Part shown: one piece after another, positions 34,758-47,649 of the stretch | Numbering within the stretch: the stretch's first letter is position 1 | Layout of the letters: every line of letters begins with the position of its first letter | DNA from: Nigrospora sphaerica | Taxonomy: Eukaryota > Ascomycota > Sordariomycetes > Amphisphaeriales > Apiosporaceae | Reading direction: 5' to 3' | NCBI GenBank assembly: GCA_018287875.1 | Contig: JAGVVL010000015.1 | Location: 1,550,001-1,614,000 of the forward strand | Length of the DNA: 64,000 nucleotides | Translations under genes and position numbers: made by a program | The notes under the pieces: model-generated | Told to the model about the DNA's origin: nothing | The model's input: only the letters and a program-made list of their open reading frames with translations | Database searches by the model: none

Positions 34758-36220
34758 CTACGAGGACGTCTCGGGCTTGCGCGCCACCCAGTGGTTGGCC
34801 TGGTAGGCGGTGCGCAGCATGCTGTCGGGGTCCTGGACGTAGGGGGTGTGGATGCCCGTCTCTTGCTTCTCGACGACGAAGCCCATCTTCTCGACCAGCG
34901 CGATCACCTCGTCGGCGCAGAGCTCGAAGCTGCCCGGCTCGGCGATGCCCAACGAGTCGCCGTCGCCGCCCTCGTTCACGTCGCCGTCATAGCCCTGGTT
35001 GCCGGGTACCAGGTTCTCCCAGTGCCACAGCAGGGGGCCGACGTTGATCAGGACGCCGCCGGGCTTGAGGCAGTGGCGGATGACCTCGAGGTAGCGGATC
35101 AGGTTAGGGGCCGTGTCCAGGAAGAAGACGGCCGCTACGGCGTCGTACTGGTCCGCGTGCGCCTCGTCTCCGTAGAGGCACAGGAAGTCGGCGGCGCACA
35201 TCTGCATGGAACCGATGCCCTTGGTGTTGGCGAGCGCCTGCTGCGGCTGGATGTCGGGGATGGAGTAACTCTTGAACTGGTTCTTGCGGTTGGCGTGGTT
35301 GGAGAAGGAATGGATCCACGGGTAGATGGTGTGCTGGCCGGCTCGCTCGACCGAGTTCAGGACGTACGACGAGGCGAGGAGCTGGTGGTACGAGATCTCG
35401 TTGCCCTCGCTGTGGTACCCCTTCTGGCACAGGTCGAACACCAGGCGGCCGAGGCCGGCGCCGGGCACCAGGACCTTGAGCTGCTCCGGGCGCGCCGGGT
35501 CTCTCGACTGCTCCACCTCGAGAGCGCGGAAGACGGGACCGTTGCAGGCGTCGCGCTCGACGGCGCCCTCGGCGGACCAGTCGCGGTAGAACTGACGGAT
35601 CGTGCTACGAGCCTTGTCCATGTCGCCCGCCTTGGCAATGCCGGCCCACTCCCCGGGCATGCGCAGCTGGTCGCCGCCATCGGAGCCCGCGGCGGCCATG
35701 CCGAAGTCTCGGAGGCCGAACTTCAGGATGGTGCGGGCCAGCTCGGCGTTGCTCTCGACGGCGTCGTCGACGCGGTCCAGCGTCTCCAGATAGGAGAAGG
35801 GCGGCTCGGCCAGCATCTTCCAGTGCGCCTGGGGAAGGGCATAGAAGGCCTGGCGCCGGATGTGGGTGCAGTTCAGGTGAGCCGTCTTGGCATATTGGCT
35901 GTTGCCCCGTCAGCTCGCGCCCGGAAAACTCGTCGCTTTGGGGTTTAGGGAGCGGGTTTGGGGAAGAGCAGCACTGATGCTCTTTTGGGGGGGGGGGGGG
36001 GGTGACCCGAGGTGGTGCTATACAGGAAGCCCCTCGGGCAGCTTACACTGGCCAAGAGGGGTATGCGGGGACTGGAGGCAGGGATGCAACGGGACACGAC
36101 TTACGAGAACGAATCCAGGGCCGAAAAGATGACGCGGATCTCCTCGGGGTCATCGGCCGTGTCCTCGATGCCGTCCCACTGCGAGGCCTTGGGTTCATAG
36201 GCGGGGGGCTGGTCGTCCAT
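34758..36220 (-). CDS. N2227-like SAM-dependent methyltransferase (carnosine N-methyltransferase type)
   Basis: 418 aa, two exons: 36220-36105 and 35898-34758; the frame joins as LDSFS|QYAKTAHLNCTHIRRQAFY. The N2227 domain is recognised by VLVPGAGLGRLVFDLCQKGY (~181-200), the SAM-binding glycine loop, then GNEISYHQLLASSYVLN, TIYPWIHSFSNH and FLDTAPNLIRYLEVI. LKPGGVLINVGPLLWHWEN follows near residue 325, with a C-terminal ANHWVARKP. Members include yeast YNL092W and human CARNMT1, which methylate carnosine or a protein histidine. Length matches the family. The start at 36220 puts MDDQPPAYEPKASQWDGIED at the N-terminus; an upstream in-frame ATG exists but would add unlikely Arg/Pro-rich sequence. 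The 206-nt intron contains a G16 run (35987-36002). It is divergent from the PAC4 gene, sharing a 690-bp promoter region. Confidence 0.9.
35987..36002 (+). repeat. G16 homopolymer inside an intron
   Basis: Sixteen G on the plus strand in the single intron (35899-36104) of the N2227 methyltransferase gene. This is the second long homopolymer found inside an intron here. Confidence 0.9.
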
Positions 36221-36909
36221 GGCGGGCGCTGTACGGGTGAAAGGGAGGGGTTTGGAAGGGATGCGCGCCGGCTGATGACGATAGTGGGGTGAGTGCCGTC
36301 GCTGGGAAGTAGGCACTCGGAAGATCAATGGACGGAGGGCGACGGGGATGAGGGGCTGGCGGGACAAGTCCGAACGAGGATGGACGAGATGGGGTTTGAT
36401 GGTGAACGGGCGAGGTTCGCGATGGTTTCTCGGGCCTCGTCTCTCGCCTAACGCAGGTTTTATATCCCCGGAAGGAGTAGAGCAGGGCTTGGATGCCTAC
36501 GAACAATGCCAAATCCCACCCGCAACAAAAGACAATCACAGGCAGCACGGCGTCGAGGGGCCTCAATCGGCCGAGATGGACGATGGCGTCTCCGCCAAAC
36601 GGTTTGGAAACATCGGGGAGCTCGGGCCACTTGACCTACTTAAGGTACAGTAGTGGTGTCAGCACATATATGGGCATGCATTAGAGCCCGGCACAAGAAC
36701 AACGGTGACAGCTTCAGGCCCCCTTCTCTCCAAGATCGCTTCGCTTCCCTGCCCGCCGAGCCTCGGGGCCGTGACGATTTATCGGGAACCTGCTTTTGGC
36801 TTGGACACTGCCCCCCCCCCAACGGACGTGACCCATTGGGTCCTCCAGACCCATCCTCCCACAACGCCTGGGCTGGCCGTAGACGACGCAATACGCCATT
36901 CACGCGACG
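36221..36909. promoter_or_regulatory. Divergent promoter, N2227 / PAC4
   Basis: About 690 bp separating two divergent starts, so probably a shared or back-to-back promoter. A C10 run lies at 36811-36820, close to the PAC4 start. No factor-binding site is assigned. Confidence 0.5.
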
Positions 36910-37414
36910 ATGGCCACCGCTATGGACGAGCAACTGTCGTTTCCCCTGCCCCGGTCCCTGGACACCAGGATTCATATGCGGTTGGTTGTTAAGCCCCAGG
37001 TCATCATCGTGCATCTCACGACCGCATCGGCCGACGATCCGGCCGCACCCGTTCCCATGGGCTCTCTGGTTTATGCGCTGCCCGATGTTTGTCGCCCTCA
37101 CCAGCCTACATAGCGGAGGACCACCTTGGCTGACCTGCCGACAGCGCTTCAATCCGGACGCTCCGCTGTCCACCCCCATCTACAGGGAAGAGCCAACGAT
37201 TGACTTTGCCACACGCTTGGCCAAGATCTTGGTCAGGAAGACGCAGCGTCACGTCTACCTCTCCAGCTCGCTCAGCCTGGCCAGCACCGGTTTGGGGGGC
37301 ACTTTTGAGGAGGAAATGGAGGCCTTCAAGAAGGTCGTCGAGGTTGCCTCTGCGAAGCTGAAGCCTGTCATCGAGGCTTCCCGCAGCATACCCAACGGCG
37401 CCGGGGCGGCTTGA
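36910..37414 (+). CDS. Proteasome assembly chaperone 4 (PAC4 family)
   Basis: 148 aa, two exons: 36910-37086 and 37145-37414. Exon 1 ends PMGSLVYALPD and exon 2 begins RFNPDAPLSTPIY, with a GTTTGT donor and a GACAG acceptor in phase 0. The segments MRLVVKPQVIIVHL, DFATRLAKILVRKTQRHVYLSSSL and GTFEEEMEAFKKVV are the conserved blocks of PAC4/Poc4-like chaperones, which help assemble the 20S proteasome alpha ring in the cytosol. Length is usual for fungal members. ATGs at 36910 and 36922 are both in frame; the first is reported and the second is equally possible. A divergent promoter is shared with the N2227 gene. Confidence 0.85.
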
Positions 37415-38265
37415 GACCAGGGGATCCGGCTGGCTGTATATCGATTCTGGCCTTCCAGGCGGGCAGGTAAATTTTGTACCTACCCACGTTTGCAAAGGGA
37501 CTCTTGCAGCCTGGGCCGGGCGTCTGCACGTACCCGTACGCAATACCCGGTATTCAAAGTGTGACGCTGGCAAGCGGCGAGGTTACCAGGGACCTCGGCC
37601 GGCCCGATGATTATCTGCCCGTTGCAGGGGTGGCCCAGCTTCCCTCTGGCCCTGGCTGTTGCTGTCACTGATAGCTGCCATGGGAAGCCGCATCGTCCGG
37701 GGGCGAGTTGCATGACTGCGTGTGGGAGACCATCGAATGGGGCATCCTTCACCATTGGGCAGATTGGAGGCCAGCCAGAGCACTATCGGAAATGGACACA
37801 GAAAACCAGACCGCTGAAAGCATACGAAAAAGCAAAGATATTAGAAAAAAGAAAAGAAAAAAAGGCCCCTCGGTATACCCTACAAAGATCGCCTGTATGC
37901 AATGTTCCGGAAGGCCGCTTCATGCTGTACAACTAGTATAGTCGCATGCCCACAGGGACATGACGGTAGTCCCTACTACCCCTGCGCGCCAGACATGGAT
38001 GACATGGGGGAATCTGGTCGAGATAAAAAAAAAAAAGAGGCCCGCGATGGCGACACAGGGATCTCGGAACACAGGCCATCCATCAGAGAAAGTTGCCCTG
38101 GCATCCAGACCTGCCCAACAACCTAGCAAGCAATTCGCAGCTCGGTGGTTGGAACTATTTGCTAGAAGGGGCTGATCGGGAGTTCCTTGGCTCGAATGCA
38201 TCTCGTGAACGTCCACTGCCCATGCGTCCCTTGCTATGCGTGTCCGGGGATGCAGATTTTCAGGG
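37415..38265. other. Convergent 3' region, PAC4 / small orphan gene
   Basis: About 850 bp between two converging genes, containing A-rich stretches (37820-37865 and A12 at 38025-38036). No supported ORF. Confidence 0.45.
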
Positions 38266-38734
38266 TTACTGAACCCAAATACCTGGGATGCCTTCCACGG
38301 TTGTGCCATGGTAATCCAGAGCCTTGATATACTGCTTCCGCTTGCGAAACAGCAGAAAACCCCGTACAGATTGCTGCATCTCGATAAGGGGCACAGCCGT
38401 AGTTACTGTGTCGTGTGCATCTTGGCCCTGATAAAAAGTTGGCAGCTTTCCATGCCGCAAGTGGTTCGCGTACATGAAGTATATACCCTCGTCTCGCACG
38501 GACGGCGGATTGATGGCCAGGGCTCCAGCTTGCTCGGGCTGTGGATGGCCAATGGAGGGGCTCGCGCTGGATGACCATGAAAATGTAGATGCCCCGATGT
38601 CCCCCCCCCTCAGCTACTCCCACTGACGTAAACACGAGAACATCCCAAATTTGTTTGTTCGGGGTGATTAACTCGGCCTCGTGGCATCCAATATGGGCCT
38701 TGCAAGGCCCGCTGTGCATCGTAACCTCGGGCAT
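38266..38734 (-). CDS. Probable small orphan protein, function unknown
   Basis: I do not recognise this protein. A two-exon model (38734-38624 and 38538-38266) gives 127 aa with an 85-nt intron (GTGGGA donor, CCACAG acceptor, GCTGAG branch-like site), starting MPEVTMHSGP and ending EGIPGIWVQ. The reading looks coding because of its even mix of charged and hydrophobic residues, for example YFMYANHLRHGKLPTFYQG, LIEMQQSVRGFLLFRKRK and QYIKALDYHGTT. Without the intron the same two halves lie in different frames, separated by a run of nine G's (sense strand). An alternative reading is therefore a gene broken by a frameshift in that run. No signal peptide or membrane segment is seen. Divergent from the transportin gene. 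Confidence 0.42.
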
Positions 38735-39749
38735 CTTCCTTTTCCCTTGCAAGCCAGCGCAGGAGGGGGTTCACCAACAAATGGCCATGGTAGAACACGC
38801 GGACCGTCTCTGGGCGGTTACGGCCTGCTCACGGCAACCGGGACCCTACGGTACCCTAGACAGGTTTTCCTAGGAAATCTCAAGTCAAGAGAACAAGGTC
38901 GCGGCAGGAATGCAGATGGAGTTTTCCCCTCGCTATCTCTCTTTTACCTGCCCGTCTGGGCTCCAGTATCCTCCAAGCTTGTGAGTCGAGGGGCTTATCC
39001 CATACACCATTACCCACCGGCAGCACCACTTGCACCACCGGTACCAAGCAAATTACCCCACTGCATGCCAGTCCAGAAGGAACGGCGGCTGGCAGAAAGT
39101 AGAAAGCGCCATGCTCAACACACCACCAGGAAAACTAGAAGCTACCTTAGGTAAAAGTAAGTAGGTAATTAGGTAGGTAGGAAAAGACCAGTTGATTGCC
39201 CCTCTGCCCTTCTGCCCCTCTCTCACTCACTCACTCCCCTTACTCCCCTTCTCCCTCCCTCTCTCTCTTGCAGTTGCAGTTTTCCGGCCCACCCCTTCAC
39301 CCCCTCAAAGCCCTCTCCAGCTTGGAGGTGTCAAAAAACCGGTGCACACTGTGGCTGTAGCCCCGTGCGTGTGGTACGTGGACAAAAGCTCTGTCGGGCC
39401 CGCAAACAGTTTCGCTTTGCGCCCACCTAGTTAGTACTTGGCCTTCCATCACCTACCGCCGTCTCGTACCTCGACCTCACTCACATCGCGTCGGCACCAT
39501 CATCACCAACCCCGACCAGGACTGAGGCCCTACCTAGTCACAAAACGCCCACGTGGGCAGCCTTCTCCATTTTCCTCTGCAAGCAGCTCAGCCTGCCACC
39601 CTGTTGATCGCGCCCCTTCGTCCTGGGGGTTCTCTGCGCCTGCGCCCAAGCCTGTTGTTGTCTGCGCCTGCGCCTGCGCTGGTGAACGCTGTCCCTGCCA
39701 CACGCTCCAACAGCTATATCCCAAGAGCTACCCCGACCCGCCGCTCATC
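38735..39749. promoter_or_regulatory. Divergent region upstream of transportin gene
   Basis: About 1 kb. It holds a TAGGTAA/TAGGTAGG cluster (39144-39180) and a CT-rich tract (39200-39270) ending in TTGCAGTTGCAG, which could be a 3' splice site of a leader intron. A CTGCGCCTG repeat lies near 39640-39680. Confidence 0.5.
39200..39270 (+). promoter_or_regulatory. CT-rich promoter tract / possible leader-intron acceptor
   Basis: Pyrimidine-rich block about 480-550 bp upstream of the transportin ATG, ending in a CAG that would suit a leader-intron acceptor. Assigned from composition and position. Confidence 0.4.
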
Positions 39750-42700
39750 ATGGCGTCGGACTGGCAGCCTTCCGCGGACTCGCTGAACCAGCTTGCCTCC
39801 TGCCTGAAGAACTCACTTAGCGGTTTTGACAAGAATGCACAGAAGCAAGCAGAGCTGGTAAGCTCTTTCTTTTTTTCCCGCCCTGATCGACCTCCCGTCG
39901 CCGCTCCGCCTCAACCGGGGGCTGCGATGTCATGCGACGGCCATGCCCGCCCTGTTCCTAATACCAACAAGCAATGCTAACTTGGGCCTCCCCTAGATGC
40001 TCTCGCAGGTCAAGTCCTCCCCGGATATCAACAACTACCTCATCTACCTCTTCTCCTGCACTTCGCCCCCCGCCGGCCTACAATGTACTGTCGAAGATTT
40101 GCACCTCATCCGCTCCGCCGCCGCCATCATGTTGAAAAACAACGTGAAGACGGGCTACAAGCAGATTCCCGAGGCCAGCTTGACCCCCATCAAGCGAGGA
40201 ATCGCCATGATCTTGGAGGACAAAAACTCGCAGATGCGCAACTACGCCGGTAACATCGCGACGGAAATGATCCGCCGCGGCGGGCTCCTGAGCTGGCCGG
40301 AGCTGCTGCCCAAGCTCCTCGACATGATCGGAAACGAGAGCGGCCAGGTTTCCAACGAGGCCCAGGAGGGCGCCATTGTGACCATGTCCAAGATCTGCGA
40401 GGACAACACCAAGATGCTCGAACGTGAACTGAATGGCCAGCGGCCTCTCAACTTCATTCTGCCGAAACTTATACAAGCAACGAAAAGCCCCCTGCCCAAG
40501 GTCCGCGCCCAGGCCCTGACGGCCATCAATGTTTTCACCCCGCGCAAATCCCAGGCCATGCTCAACTCTATCGACGATTTGCTCCAGCACCTCTTCCATC
40601 TGGCCAATGATAACAACCCCGACGTGCGCAGGCAGGTGTGCCGGGCCTTTGTGCAGCTGGTAGAGACGCGCCCCGACAAGCTGCTGCCGCATCTCAATGG
40701 ACTTGTCGACTACATCATCACACAGCAGCAGAGCGACGACGAGGAGCTCGCCTGCGATGCTGCCGAGTTCTGGTTGGCGGTGGGTGAGCACGAGCACCTG
40801 TGGCAGTCCTTGACGCCCTATATCTCCAAGATCATACCGGTGCTCCTGCAGTGCATGGTCTACAGCCCTGAGGACATTGCCATGCTGGGGGGGGCCTCGG
40901 ATGACGAAGACGAGGAAGACCGTGTCGAGGACATCAAGCCGCAGTTTGCGAAGAAGAACGCCGCCAGGGCGGCCAATGGTGAGCAGGCAGACGCGGCCCA
41001 GAACGGCGGCAACGCCTACGAGAAACTGGCCGGCATGGACGACGACCTTGAGGAGGGCGAAGTCGACAATCAGGACGAAGGCGACGACATGGATCCCGAT
41101 GACAAGTGGACCCTGCGAAAATGCTCGGCGGCGGCCTTGGATGTGTTTGCGCGGGACTACCGCGCCCCGGTCTTCGCATCCATTCTCCCTTACTTGACCA
41201 AACACCTGAAGCACGAAGACTGGCCCCACCGAGAGGCTGCCGTCCTTGCCTTGGGCGCTGTGGCCGAAGGCTGTATCGATGTGGTCACTCCCCACCTCCC
41301 GGAACTCGTACCGTACCTGATTACGCTCTTGAATGACCCCGAGCCTGTTGTGCGCCAGATCACCTGCTGGACTCTGGGACGGTACTCGGCCTGGGCTGCT
41401 CAGCTGACCGACCCTGCCCAGAAACAGACGTACTTTGAGCCCATGATGGAAGGCATCCTGATGAAGATGCTTGACAAGAACAAGAAGGTGCAGGAGGCCG
41501 GTGCTTCGGCGTTTGCTAACCTCGAGGAAAAGGCTGGCAAGAACCTTGAGCCGTACAGTGGGCCCATCATTCGGCAGTTTGTCCAGTGCTTCGCCAAGTA
41601 CAAGGACAGGAATATCTACATTCTCTACGACTGCGTCCAAACGTTGGCTGAGGCCATTGGGCCCGTGCTGGCCCAGCCGGACCATGTCAACCAACTCATG
41701 CCCGCTCTTATCGATCGGTGGCAAAAGGTTCCCGACGACTCCCGGGAGCTGTTCCCCTTGCTGGAATGCCTTTCGTACGTGGCCATGGCGCTGAACGATT
41801 CCTTCACCCCCTTTGCCCAGCCCATCTTTGGCCGCTGCGTCAACATCATCCACCAGAACCTGGAGGCATCCATGGCCCTGGCAAACAACCCGTCCCTCGA
41901 CGTCCCCGACAAGGACTTTTTGGTCACTAGCCTGGATCTCCTGAGTGCCATTATCCAGGCGTTGGATAAGCAAAAATCGGCCCAGCTGGTCAAAGAGTCG
42001 CAGCTGCCTTTCTTTGAGCTCTTGACTTTCTGCATGGAGGACCCGGCAGACGAGGTGCGACAGTCTGCCTACGCTCTGCTGGGCGACTGCGCCAAATATG
42101 TCTTTGGTGAGCTGCAGGGCTCCCTCGGCAACATCATTCCCGTGCTGTTGAAGCAACTAGACCTGGACAGCATTCTGGACGAAGAGATCGACAGCGGTTT
42201 CAGTGTCGTTAACAATGCCTGCTGGTCCGTGGGAGAGATTGCCATTCAGTACAAGGACGGCCTGGGGCCTTACGTGCCCGAGCTTTTCCTGCGGTTCCTC
42301 GAAATTATAACCAACCCTGGTATCCCCAAAAGCGTGACGGAGAACGCGGCCATCGCCCTAGGACGTCTGGGTCTCGGCAACAGCGCCCTCATGGCGCCGC
42401 AGCTTGAAACCTTCGCCGAGGAGTTCCTGACGTCGATGGACGAGGTGGATCCCTCGGATGAGAAGGCGACCGCTTTCCGGGGCTTCGCGTGCATAGTTGA
42501 GCAGAACCCCATGGCCATGGAGAAATCCCTGTTGCACTTCTTCACCTCCATCGCTCGTTACCGCGACCTGAAACTGCGGAGCGATACCAAGAACGGCCTT
42601 CACGAGGACTTTAAGAAGGTTAATTGCTCCGTCCAGCTTATGCAGCACGCTCATCTGGCTAACTACTCGCAGGCAATCGAACGCTACCGCCAGATGATTC

Positions 42701-42771
42701 CTCAGTTTGATGATTTTGTCAACCAGATGCAGCCCCAGGATGCGCAGGCTCTGCGAGCCAACTACCTCTAG
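39750..42771 (+). CDS. KAP104: Transportin / karyopherin beta-2 (Kap104)
   Basis: Nuclear import receptor for PY-NLS cargoes such as hnRNP-type RNA-binding proteins; it shuttles between cytosol and nucleus with Ran. 960 aa, two exons: 39750-39857 and 39997-42771. The chain is HEAT repeats throughout. Near the N-terminus are IMLKNNVKTGYKQIP and RNYAGNIATEMIRRGGLLSWPELL. An acidic loop (about residues 330-385: ASDDEDEEDRVEDI, LEEGEVDNQDEGDDMDPDD) precedes KWTLRKCSAAALDVFA, which is the hallmark of the beta-2 subfamily. NNACWSVGEIAIQY and NTAI-like ENAAIALGRLG lie near the C-terminus. Ending QALRANYL is typical. Length is close to yeast Kap104 (918) and human TNPO1 (about 890). Exon 1 carries the usual first helix (QLASCLKNSLSGFDKNAQKQAEL). 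The large second exon begins ATG by chance; the upstream exon is needed for the first HEAT repeat. Confidence 0.95.
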
Positions 42772-45700
42772 ATCAGGACGCACACACTGCATTCCGTTCG
42801 CTGTATGGGCTGAGCGAGATGGCATGGTCGAAGGGCTCTCTCGCCATTACTCGGCAGGCGGTTCTTCCCTCGCTACGGGGTCTTTGCATGAAACACTCAC
42901 GTCTCGCCATTTCTTTTTCGAAGGGAATCGGGAGTTCCTTGCGAGCCCGGGCGGCTGCTCCCAACGCTGCAATGCTCGCCGGGGCGAGGGATGCATACGG
43001 GGAAAATGAAGCGCGGCATGGACATTGCGGGAGAACAATGTGCAATGTTGCTTGTGCTAACAAGGCTCAAGTGGTCCTGGGCGTGGTGGGCCACATTCGG
43101 CGGGAGGATATCATGATGAGGTCAAAAAGGGGAAGGAGGCGCGCAAAGGGTCAAGCAGGCCTCGTCCACGATGACAGTGATGATAATGGATGGGATGACG
43201 CAGGCCTTTGTTCAAGTGCCCAGATGAACACATCAGCTACCACACGACATGTAGCCGAATGTGCGTGAGAGCGCGGATTGCAATGCAGTGGGCATATTGG
43301 CCCTGCCTTGAGTTGCAGTAGATAGATACCTAGATAGCATATTTCACAGAAGCACCAGCTACATTGCAAAAACGACTCTTGGAGCTCCCGGCCGCGCGGC
43401 ACTGACGAATACTGAAACAGCTTAGTATACCGAATAAATCCAGTTCGGAGCACGGGGTGGAGGGACTCCATCATTGGGAAAAACCTGCCGCGCCAGCTCC
43501 CCATGGCAACGCCGTCAGATACACAGGTGAGTTGAGAAACACCAATTCGGCCCTCTCATCCGTCCATTCTTGAGTTGGCCCTATGATCCTCCAGCAACAG
43601 GCACACTTCCGTGACACTTCGGAGTTTGACAATGAGTGAACAGCGACTGGTCATCTTCTCCGACCATGGGAGTTCCCAATAGCGGCACCTCGCACGAGAC
43701 TCATCTCATCCCTCCCACACGACAATGAGTTTGGACCTGGTGGACGTGACGGACTTGATGGCCCAAAGCCCATGGCCTTTTGGCCGCCTCATTTACCGGC
43801 TTTCAACGGTCGCATTCGGTCCCCTGGGCACGATAGTACGGCCCGACTTACACCCCCTTTTTGTACCAAGTGGCGAAACGGCGGCGCAGCGTCCTCGCCG
43901 GTAACGCCAAGCCCGATGGAACAGCCCTAACGTTCCCGGCGACCGTCGATGGTTGCCGGGAGAGCCGGCCATGCAGGTATTGACCTTAACCGCGTTGTAC
44001 TTGGGATTCTCAACCGGGCCGTTCCGAAGCGGCTGAGCTGCGCGATTCACCGAGAACCCACCGCTACCACCACGGCGTGTCGTTCCCGTATCACCCAGCC
44101 TGACGGGAACGCCTTACAGGCCTATCTGGCTAAGCACGTAGACATGATTTGGAACGGCCACGTCGGCGAGCTTGGGAAGTATCCGCCCAGCTTCTCGTAG
44201 TCCGGATGGACGGGGTATCTTGTTGTTCTTCGGGAACATCATTCTTCCAATCTGAGCCGCTAGGTGTGGCGGGATATGTACCGAGTTAACCCAACTGATT
44301 GCAAAGTGAATAAAGCAAATGGAATCCCAACCCACGTCAGGCTGCCATGTAGTGCCTGCCTGCTGGCCAGCGTGACCCTGGCTTGCCGATTCTGGCGGTT
44401 ACGATTCGAGGCTAGCCAAGTATACCGTCACCTCACAACAACTAGGCGTGAGGCTCGTTCTGTGACCCCCCCCCCCCCACAACACCCAGCAGCAGCGGCT
44501 GGCTCCCGATATGTGGCCTCGAAGCACCGTCCCTAGAACGAGACAGCACGTACCAAACGGCACCGAAGCGAGTGAGACGCCCCCTCACCGAGAAGCTTCC
44601 CCGGCTGGCGAGGGGGGATACGAAAGCGAGGAGGGCCATGACTAGCCGACTATGGGCGGTTCCCGGCCCGCAAAGGGCGTCGCTGGGATAAATCGCTCCA
44701 CGTTGCCGACTGCTTCTACCTCCCCGTCTTTCCTACCGGCTTAGAAGCCTTGGGCGGTTGGCCGGCCGACGTACGTTCCCTCGTGCCGGAAAGCGAACTG
44801 GGGGCGGACAAGACGCATTCGGGCATGGCCGGAATAAGAGGGCACGCCTCTCCAACGTTTTGGCCAGTCGATGAAGACAACGCCATCCATCTCGGGCTCC
44901 GAGGCAGTTCACTTAGAGATGCGGCCGCGAAAACGACGGCACGGGTTCCCTGGGTTTCCAACTCGTCGGCAGCCCCGGATTCCATAAGTTGGCGGGACTC
45001 GACACGTCGCCACTGACTGTTCTGTCATGGCGTACAGGGAAGAGTAAGCCAGAAACTGCTTGTCAAAGGGCCTCTTTCATACTGCCACCCGGCCAAGTAC
45101 GGGGCGTAGCTACACAAGGACGTAAAGGCCCATACGGCAGCGCGAAAGACGCAAGTAAATATCCCCAGAGGGGGGGGGGACGGGGCGTTCCAAGACGACC
45201 GTCCGTCCTTCTGTAGGGCACCCAACGTACGACGCCACACTTGACGAGGGGTTTTGTATATGTAGTTTTACCTTCCACTCGTCTTTTCGAAGGCAGGACT
45301 CACTCTAGTATTAGGACATGACATCCGAGCCCTGTAAGTAAAGCAAAAGGATCTCATCTTGCTTCTCTGCCACCAAGCGAAGTCATTGCCATGGCGAACA
45401 TAACAACGATGGGTTTTAAGTCCAACACTCTTCGTACGTGTAAATCGACTTATTCTGCCCTTGGTAATTAGTACAATACTGCCTTGGCTACCTTGAAACA
45501 CGCCACACTGGACACATGCCTCTAGATCCCCGATAAAGAGCACTAATGCGAGCTAAACCTGTTCTCTGTCCACCACTACGAGGGCGTTTCACGGCCTTTT
45601 GAGTTCCGTCCCAGAAACCCCGAATTCCAGACGCGACTTTCGCGGTCGAGCCTCGGACCGCCGCAGGGCGGCCCAGGAGACGTCCCCACGCCCAGCACAA

Positions 45701-47634
45701 GACAGGGCCGCGCTCGGGCGGACACGGGCAGCCCTTTCTCGCCATGGGGCTGGTGTGCGCGCGCAGAACAAATGTGTCACCCACAAACAGACACAGGCGC
45801 GCGCGGAAACACCCCCTACAGACCGGTGAGAGGGTCCCTATCACGAAGCTTGCTGGGCGCGCGCGATACGCAACCCAGCGCCGCGCAGCACAGGACTTGG
45901 GAGGGGCGGGCGCCCTGTCGTGCGACGTGGCATGGCGGGACACCGGGAAGCGCGAGAGTTGACCGGTCAAGCCGACGACTGGCTCTCTCGCTCCATCCCT
46001 CCCTTCCTCTCTGTTTCCCCCTGTCCCCCTCCTCGTCTCCTTCTTTCCTTGTGCGCCCATCTCGCAAAGCCTCCTGCCCTGCTCCATCGTTCAGGTGGGC
46101 GGCCGTCGCACAAAGAAAGGGGGGAAAAGCAGGCCGGATGCACCATGACCCGCGGGCGGCGTAGCCGTCGCAGCTGCGAGGACCCGAGCTGCACGCGCGC
46201 GCGATCCTGTCCTCTCATTTATGGGCAGCGAGTCGCTGACCAGCCAGCTAGCCCCCCTTCCCCCTCTTACACACGCGCCCTCTCCGGAGAGGGGATGTGA
46301 GGGGGGGCGTTGCCGCCTGCGTACTCGGGACCTTAGCCGTAACGGCCGCCGGGTCGAAGAAGGCGACGGGTTCCTTCTCCCGGGGGAGAGAGAGCGACGG
46401 CGAGGGAGGCAGAGGGGCTCGCACCCACACGTATAAAACCCGTACACTCACACCTGGTTCTTGGGGTCCTCCCCCCTTCGTCCCAGGCGCATGGGGTGAA
46501 CGAGATAACGGGCCGGGGTCTGTGGGAAGCGAGTCATAGCCTTCTTCATTGTCGTCACGAAGGCCCCTTGGCCTTCCAGTATCCCGTAGGCAGGTGACCC
46601 AGAAGGAGGGGACAAAGGAAGCGCGAGCGGGCCGGACTGACCGGCCGCCCTTCTTTCCGCTGGTCCGGCGCACCGGCAAACGACGGATACGTCATGGCAT
46701 GGGCACGGCAGGGCATAGGCCGCCCCCCCCCTTGGGACCGGGTAGTCGTGGTGGCGTAAAAGACGCCGGTCCTCTCTCCTGAGCAGGCAGGTACCGTCCA
46801 ACCACGCGCACACTCGATGCAACCACCACCACCACACATCCCAACCCCGTGGTATGACCCTGGCGCGGTACCGGCTTGATTCGTCTCACGGGCTGCCGGG
46901 GTTGGTCGCCATGCTGCAGTGGTGAGAAAGGCGGAGAGAGAGTGTGTGCGTGAGAGAGAGAGCGGGAGAGGAGGCGGGGGCCTGTACGCCTTGCCCCTTC
47001 CCCTGTCTTACTCCGGCACTTTCTGTCTCTCCCCGGAGGAGCTCATGAGTATCTCGAGGAATGGCATGTTACTTCTCACGTGCTCTGGCGGCCTTGGCTG
47101 ACCTAGGTGATGAGCACCCTTTGGGGCCTGTTTCGTTGACTGCAAGCGCTGGACAAGACCCTGCATGGGGCGTCTGCCTCGTGTGTACGGGGTTGGAAAC
47201 GGCTCTGGCTGTACGGGTTGGCCCTGCCTGCGTGTGGTGACAGGGGAACTGACCCGCAGGGCGAATACGAGAATTTTTCCTAATCGCTGCCCCCCCCCCT
47301 CCCTAGGCAGCCTAAGATCGCCGGGGTCATGACGGAGCCACAGAGGCAACCAGCCGGACAAAAGACATAAAAAAAGAAGAAGGCCATACGATAGAATAGG
47401 AAGCGATAAGGGCAAAGACACGGTGTGTCTAAAAGTAAGAAAGAATACCCAGATGCGGGAGTGTTTCCCAATGTGTACGAGACGCCATGTGTTATTTTCA
47501 CCGCGATGCTGCTCCGCTCGGACGCTAGCTCGTCCAGTCAAGATGTGATCGAGGAACCGGCTCTCACTATTCGTTACCAGTGGTAATCGGCCTCACCATC
47601 GCGGGATGGATCAAAAGGACACAAAAGCCCCCCG

Positions 47635-47649
47635 CCCCCCCCCCCCCCC
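47635..47649 (+). repeat. C15 homopolymer
   Basis: Fifteen C in gene-free DNA; part of the C/G-run series in this window. Confidence 0.9.

Noticed and set aside
40078..42156. Minus-strand open frame of 692 codons opposite transportin
   Set aside because: It is the antisense shadow of a strongly coding exon with GC-biased third positions.
44114..44335. Minus-strand 73-codon frame with moderately protein-like sequence
   Set aside because: No neighbouring exon, start context or family motif supports it; kept only as a possible decayed fragment.
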